A stretch of 64,000 bases of DNA from Cylicocyclus nassatus (Eukaryota > Nematoda > Chromadorea > Rhabditida > Strongylidae): assembly GCA_958299035.1 (NCBI GenBank), contig CATQJL010000001.1, positions 26,763,521-26,827,520 on the forward strand, read 5' to 3'. Both the position numbers and the translations under genes were made by a program. The first letter of the stretch is position 1. Every line of letters starts with the position of its first letter. Below, in pieces: positions 59,049 to 64,000 of this stretch. A model generated the notes under the pieces. It did no database searches. It had not been told where the DNA came from and saw only the letters and a list, made by a program, of their open reading frames with translations.

Positions 59049-60168
59049 TTGTTCTTGGACCGTGATATAAACGAAAATTACTTATCCGATGATTCAGTCT
59101 ATCGTGTTACGACGGAAGAATTTCTTTCTCAATGCAAGCGACTGAACCACATCTGGATGATGATTGGTAAGCAAGCCGGTATAGAAGAAAGGTTCCTCAG
59201 TCGGCTCAAGATTGAAAACCCAAGCTGCCCTGTTTTCTATGACCTCGTGAAAACGCACAAGCTCTCGACCGACCCACAAAATGTGTTAGTCGCAACTTGC
59301 AAGTTTAGACTAGACCATCATTTGTGTTGGAGGGCCAACAGATAGAATTGCATGGTTTTTGAACACAACTGTCAGCCAAGTCTTGACTTAAATACCCGCC
59401 CATTGAATGATGATGGTGTTCTAGTGAATTTACCACAAGACAACATTAAGAAACAACTGGTGCGAAGTCGATTATATGATAGAGCTTGCACGTCGAAACT
59501 GTGTTGTGTGCACAAACGGAAGGTTAAGAGATTGCTCAAAAGTGGTGAGATTAGCAGTTGAGATGTCGAACATGCCGGGCCATTTACATCGGCGGGACGG
59601 GTCGACCGCTTTTTGTACGTGTAAATGAACATCTGGCCAGCAGAAGAAGACAGAGCCTTGTGAGCCCACTGGGAAAACATAGAAGGGAAGATCACGGCGG
59701 CGAAGACTTTGAAAATTGCATAATCTGGCAATCAAGGACAACATCTCGGCGCGAAAGGTGTTAGAAGCCGCGTTCATTCTTGCTCGTAGCCCGAAATTGA
59801 ATAGCAAGAATGAACGGTTGTCTGTGACGAATGATCCGAAGCCGTTCTGATCATTCTGTGATTTCGATAGCCTACAGCTACTTAAATATGTCCAAACTAG
59901 TTGGAATGTTTATTGTTACCGTACACTGTGTGCGACCTAAAGAGCCTCTATCGTGCTCTTCTCTGGAAGTCTAGGTAAGTTGTCGAGCTTGGGCGCTGGA
60001 CTGCAGTTGCATTGGACAAGTCAAACCTGCGAGTTGGTCGAAGCGTTTGATGGCATAATGCGTTTGATGAAGGTGATTGACTCACTATCAAGCCTTTAAG
60101 GACGGCGTATCCGCCAAAACGTTAGGTAGCACAATAAATTGTTGCTGTAAAAACCTGTTGTGGCAAAG
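59049..60168 (+). pseudogene. Penelope-like element fragment B, internally deleted
   Basis: Starts with the N-terminal region (FLSQCKRLNHIWMMIGKQAG, then the RT-entry block FYDLVKTHKLSTDP, about 59230-59275) and continues, frameshifted, through the RPII-like and IPAH blocks to about 59403. It then jumps to LNDDGVLVNLPQDNIKKQL (59400-59460), so the RT catalytic core is deleted. A GIY-YIG remnant follows (IYIGGTGRPLFVRVNEHL, about 59575-59630, then KHRREDHGGEDFENCIIW). The 3' tail with the decayed hammerhead ends near 60168. This copy keeps YIG, which the 41855 copy has lost. Confidence 0.8.
60092..60127 (+). ncRNA. Decayed hammerhead-like motif
   Basis: Aligned with 43587-43621, helix I is GCCT/AGGT (still paired), stem II is GGCG-TATC-CGCC (one pair longer), and the AAAC-GTT part is kept. 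The catalytic core is TTAAGGA instead of CTGACGA, and G12 is replaced by A, so it should be inactive. Confidence 0.6.
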
Positions 60169-60192
60169 AAGAAATTGAGCAATATTTGTCAA

Positions 60193-60221
60193 CTAGCAGG
60201 CATACCCGGCTACGCCCAGGT
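60193..60221 (-). mobile_element. Helitron-like 3' end, second family
   Basis: On the minus strand the hairpin ACCTGG-GCGTAG-CCGGGT is followed by ATGCCTGCTAG and then T. It shares the hairpin loop block with the repeats at 8740-9180 and 40040-40372. The 5' end was not found. Confidence 0.5.
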
Positions 60222-60945
60222 TACTTGAATTCAGTAATTTATAGTGTTTAGACAGCTTCACTTGCTATGATCTCTATGACCAACACAAAATGTTTTGCTT
60301 GCGAATATAATGTTAATCTACATTTGGAGTTTTGACAGCAATTTTTGCTAGCTCAAATCTATAGATAATCACATGGTAAAAGCTTAGGTATGAATGGAAT
60401 AAGGGTACAGATCATGTTGCAAATACAGTAGTTCCGTCTATTCTTGCCAATTTGACATTTCTGTTGAAATTTTCTTAAAAGGCGTGTTTATAATTAACAG
60501 GCCTCGGCTACTACGAATGTACTTGTAAGCATAGTGGAATGGGAGTAATCAGCATATCACTCACAATAACATTTTCATTGCTCCATCCTCTAATCGGTTG
60601 ATTTATATCTATCTCCAATGCTTCATCACAGAAAATTCAACAATTTTCTGCCCCGCGAAGTGGACTTGACAAAAGTGAAAGTAGCCTAGAACTTGTTTCC
60701 CTATATCGCTGCTACAGTTCAAAAATCCTTCAATATTTCCACGTATTACGACAAACGTTTCCCTAATCATATAATCGAACATATTTTGTGGACGATTCTT
60801 ACTAAAGTTGTTGTTTTAAAGGCCGCTTAGATTCGCAACAGCAAATCCAATGCCTTTGACTTACAGGGCTTATCAATTGTAGTGTCTCTTGCACCAGCAC
60901 CTCCGCTCTCGCGTAGGGCCTGCACCTGTTCTGTGAACATGCTCG
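60222..60945. other. No gene recognised
   Basis: No RT or other coding signal, although the LINE on the right would be expected to continue here. Confidence 0.4.
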
Positions 60946-62950
60946 CTAATCATTTGCAATCAAGTGAGGCTTCGTCTTTCTCACGCTCGTAGTAGGAAAG
61001 TGATCAGAGAGCATGGTCGCGAAAGAGGCGCAGAGTCCAGGCGAGGCGGTCGCGCCAAAGCGGAGAGTGGTGCGCCCAACGCTGCAGTTGATAAGAATCT
61101 TCTCCTTCTGAAGGTAAGACGTCAAATGCGACGCATGAACCTCGTGTAAACGTGCCCTCCGGCTCGCAGAAGTTCGATAGAAAGATGATCTGGTCCTGGA
61201 GCCGTGGACGTCTTCATGGTGTATCGCGATACGCACTTCAGCAAGCAAAATCTTGGTGGTAATTCTCCAGTGGGAACAATGGGAATCGGCACGGGTGTTG
61301 ATGAGCGGAAGAGGTTGGTATAGAAGGTAACAGGCTGGAAGAGCTCACAACTTGATATGAGCTCTTCCAGCCTGTTACCGTCATAAACACATTCTTCCTC
61401 CGGCTGCTTCCAGCATCTTAACTTGCCTGTACTTCTTGAGATCCTCCTGCAAAGCTGTTCCGCAGCTGGCATTGGCTATCAGTCGCTCAAGATGGGTTGC
61501 ATTCGGATCCTGTCTCAGAAATCTTCTTCTTTTGAGCAGTTCCTTGGTGGTCTCCAAAATACGTTCCGAGTCCTTTTCAGAAGTCTCTGGGGCGTACTCT
61601 CCGCAGACTCGCAATCCTTTCAGAAGCCGGTCGTAGTCGTTGTTGAGTCCTCCTCGATGGGCCAGTCACAACTTGATATGAGCTCTTCCAGCCCGTTACC
61701 GTCATAAACGACATTCTTCCTTCTTGCGGTACTGTGCCAGACTTTCTTTTCCAGCCTGCGACTGAATCGTATCTTCGCTCGAAGGAGGCGATGACGAAGC
61801 CGCTGCAGAAGGATGGAACTACTGAGACATCAAGCAAGCTCCACCTTCGGTTGGTGAGAATGTCGTCGATCTCCGCGTGAGTCGTTCCGTTGGGCTATTC
61901 CCAAGTCCACCGGCGATTTTTCTTCATGAAGATGGAATTTCCATGGAAAAGTCGGCGGAGGAGAGAAGCCCAACGAGACGGTTGACGTTTTCGTTTCAAA
62001 GCCCATAACCCAACTTCCCGATCCTATACTCCTTTTTTAGTGGCATCCCGATCTTCGCGTTGAAGTCGCCCACAACGAACTTGTAGAAAGACTTCTCGTT
62101 GCGGACGACCTCCTCCACGTCTTCGAAGAAAGTATATAGTTCTGAATCGTCAGCTGCTGATGTTAATGAGTAGCAGTTGATGATGCTGATGGTCTTCTGA
62201 CGTGGAAGTCGTAGCCGTAGGATGGCTAGTCGAGGTGACAGGATCTCATGCGAAATGACAAGATGGACGATAGATGAATGGACGACAAAGCCGACGCCTC
62301 CCACGTTTCGTGATGGAACCTTTTCACCACGAATGATGAGGGTCCCATCACTCATCTGTCGCACGTCCTTCTTCCTGAACTTCGTTTCCTGCAGAGCGAT
62401 GACGTGGTACTTGATGTGCTCTGCAGCGTTGAGAAGAGCGTGGAGGTCGGCGTCTGTGGAGACTGTCCTGGCGTTGTAGGTGCAGAGGGCGTCTCCATGC
62501 CATGTCATTCGGGCAGACGTGTCGTTTTTGTCCAATCCGAAAGGCGCCCTGGGTACCCTGATATCGTTCTTACTACCACCCGCGCCGAAGGCGGGATCCG
62601 ATGTGCAGGGTTTATATCTCTTTTTTTTGCTGATCAAGCATAAAAATGTTTTCCCTACAAGAGCAAACTTACTAGGCCAACTTTGATTTCCATGAGGCGA
62701 TCCCTGACCTCGGATGTGGAGCGAGGAGGGACCGCCTAACACCAGAATAAGCCAGACGGCAGGGGAACTGGCACGGCCGGTTCTTGGCTGGGCATCCGAC
62801 CGAACCCGGAAACGTCGAACTCCCTTACAGCTTGGGAAACCCTACCAGAGTATAGTATACACTCGGCTGTGCATCGCAGTTCGACCCTCAGTGTCACCCC
62901 CACGCCACGATGAGGCGACCCACCATTGTGAGGGATATGAAAATCAGTGC
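60946..62950 (-). pseudogene. RTE-type LINE fragment (endonuclease plus start of RT)
   Basis: The minus strand from about 62742 to 61996 encodes an AP-type endonuclease: [49 protein letters not shown] and the catalytic [11 protein letters not shown]. The linker follows in other frames (61837-61380). RT begins with TAPGPDHLSIELLRAGG (about 61200) and TSYLQKEKI (about 61100), then stops; the RT active site is missing. Loss of the 3' half is unusual, because LINEs normally lose the 5' end. A direct repeat (about 50 bp, at 61347 and 61668) and a 22-bp palindrome (61326-61379) show local rearrangement. The 5' leader reaches about 62950, where it meets the envelope-like fragment. Confidence 0.85.
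61326..61379. repeat. Perfect 22-bp palindrome inside the LINE
   Basis: GGTAACAGGCTGGAAGAGCT+CA, a 10-nt spacer, then the exact complement. The right arm is original LINE sequence (it recurs at 61668-61700), so the left arm is an inverted duplication. Confidence 0.8.
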
Positions 62951-62954
62951 CCAG

Positions 62955-63578
62955 CAAACGCATACTGCTTGCGAAGTGGAATTGAGCGACCTTGTTGGAT
63001 GCTGTAATTGTATAACCGGAGCTGGACTTCCTCTTTTATGCAAAATTAAGGAAGGAGACACATTAGCCAATATCTTGTGCCCAAGTGAAAATCAAGTGGC
63101 AAGATGCACGACAAATGGGTTTCTAAACAAAGCGAGGCTTCACTGCAACACTTCAGCGATATCAATGAATTGCATCCTCTGCTGTCCTAGAAGTAGGACT
63201 GATATTATCGTTTACGGCCACCAACATTACATCAGTAACAACTTGGGAGAAAAGTCACGCGCAGAAAATGAGCACAGCAAGATTCCTGAAGACGTCTTAT
63301 ATTTGGGTACGCTAAGCGATCATGTCATTAAGTCCTTCATAACCTTTGCAGCCTATCTTTCCAGGCTCATAATTCATAATATCGAAGTAATTGTGTTTTG
63401 TGTTATCTGCCTTTTTGTTTTGTGTATTCTTTCAATGTTTTGTAGAATCTGTACGAGGATTTCCTTCCGCTCTCAACATAAAAGCCATTTCATCTCCCTC
63501 GTGCGGAGTTTCTGTAACGCTACAGAAAATGTTGAAAAACATCCTTCCTGTCACATTCGAAATTGCGCTTCATCTTGA
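62955..63578 (+). pseudogene. Phlebovirus-Gc-like envelope fragment of an endogenous retroelement
   Basis: The frame open to 63578 has a cysteine-rich block (CEVELSDLVGCCNCITGAG, then LLCKIKEGDTLANILC) followed by an NCILCCP motif. About 100 residues later comes a strong membrane anchor (VIVFCVICLFVLCILSMFC) and a short basic tail. This order resembles the C-terminal part of the phlebovirus G2 (Gc) family. In nematodes that family occurs as the env-like ORF of some BEL/Pao retrotransposons; this assignment rests on motif resemblance only. The N-terminal two thirds are absent, because the LINE 5' leader begins at the boundary. No gag, pol or LTR was recognised within the window. It is described here as a partial relic only. 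Confidence 0.6.
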
Positions 63579-64000
63579 AATAAGGCTTAGTCAGCGGTCT
63601 GTTAGTCATTTTATGGTATTTTGCATATGCTATGTTGATACTGTTATGTTATGCTATTCGAGAAATAGCTCAGGAACAGAAGAGGGATGTAAGATATATA
63701 AGCTTGCTGAAAGTTGTTACTTAGCCTTATCGCCCAAGCAAGAAACACCAGTCTACCATCGCCATCGCGGTCAGTTCTTCAAACCAGACTGTTCAAATCA
63801 AATTGTCATTGCACAGAACACCCGCAAGAAAAAAAAACAGTTCCTTTTTTTTACCTCCTTTTACCTTTGTCTTAGATAAATTTCTTAACTAAAGTATGTT
63901 AATGATATTTTCTCATTATCTGAGTGAATCATTTTCAGGTCTGTGCAGAAAATGTCACTCCCTTTCACTTCTAATAGAGTCCTCTCGCAGATCTTCTTTC
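63579..64000. other. No gene recognised
   Basis: Region after the envelope-like frame. It might contain an LTR, but no second copy is available to define one. The 162-codon frame at 63391-63879 overlaps the envelope frame and has low-complexity content. Confidence 0.35.

Noticed and set aside
62714..63007. 97-codon plus-strand frame
   Set aside because: Antisense to the LINE 5' leader; no recognisable product.

Overview
The window is nuclear DNA of a nematode, most likely a rhabditid-clade parasite such as a strongylid. The evidence is a 22-nt SL1 spliced-leader sequence (minus strand, 3718-3739), short exons with TTTCAG/TTTTAG acceptors and GTAAGT-like donors, and two complete host genes whose order of motifs and splice phases match known nematode proteins. 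No operon, plasmid, phage or CRISPR signal is present. Species is inferred, not shown.

Host genes. (1) A complete GTP cyclohydrolase I gene (cat-4 type), plus strand, 21247-23722, 7 exons, 216 codons. (2) A complete Rhesus-type ammonia channel gene, minus strand, 35777-38433, 11 exons, 466 codons, with a probable trans-splice acceptor just before its ATG. (3) The last recognisable exons of an acetyl-CoA hydrolase / CoA-transferase gene, plus strand, 43725-44109; its upstream part is hidden behind a Penelope-like element and a 500-N gap. (4) A candidate SL1 RNA gene at about 3640-3739 (minus). (5) Weaker models: an unrecognised 3' terminal exon (698-833), a frameshifted coding remnant (64-433), a 60-codon three-exon gene (52558-53014) and a lone first exon (44705-44810).

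Mobile DNA fills most of the rest. There is a Penelope-like retroelement (41855-about 43665) with reverse transcriptase, a frameshifted GIY-YIG domain and, at its 3' end, a compact hammerhead-ribozyme-like fold (43587-43621). Relatives lie at 56597-60170 as two head-to-head fragments. A PIF/Harbinger system at 46844-53265 has a Myb-like protein gene and a DDE transposase in convergent orientation; the transposase appears to be split by a 3.8-kb intron that itself holds MITEs and a small gene. An RTE-type LINE fragment (60946-62963, minus) abuts a phlebovirus-Gc-like envelope fragment (62955-63578). There are also a mariner transposase fragment (960-1400), Helitron-type 3' ends, a tRNA-derived repeat, and about twenty TIR elements (MITEs). 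Several are nested, and the nested sites give clean target duplications: TTA for a Harbinger-like hairpin family, TA for the mariner-like families, and an 8-bp near-perfect duplication for a hAT-like element.

Assembly note: 41177-41676 is exactly 500 N, and the 25 bases that follow are the SMART cDNA-amplification oligonucleotide, so this junction is artefactual and the gene structure around it should be treated with caution.
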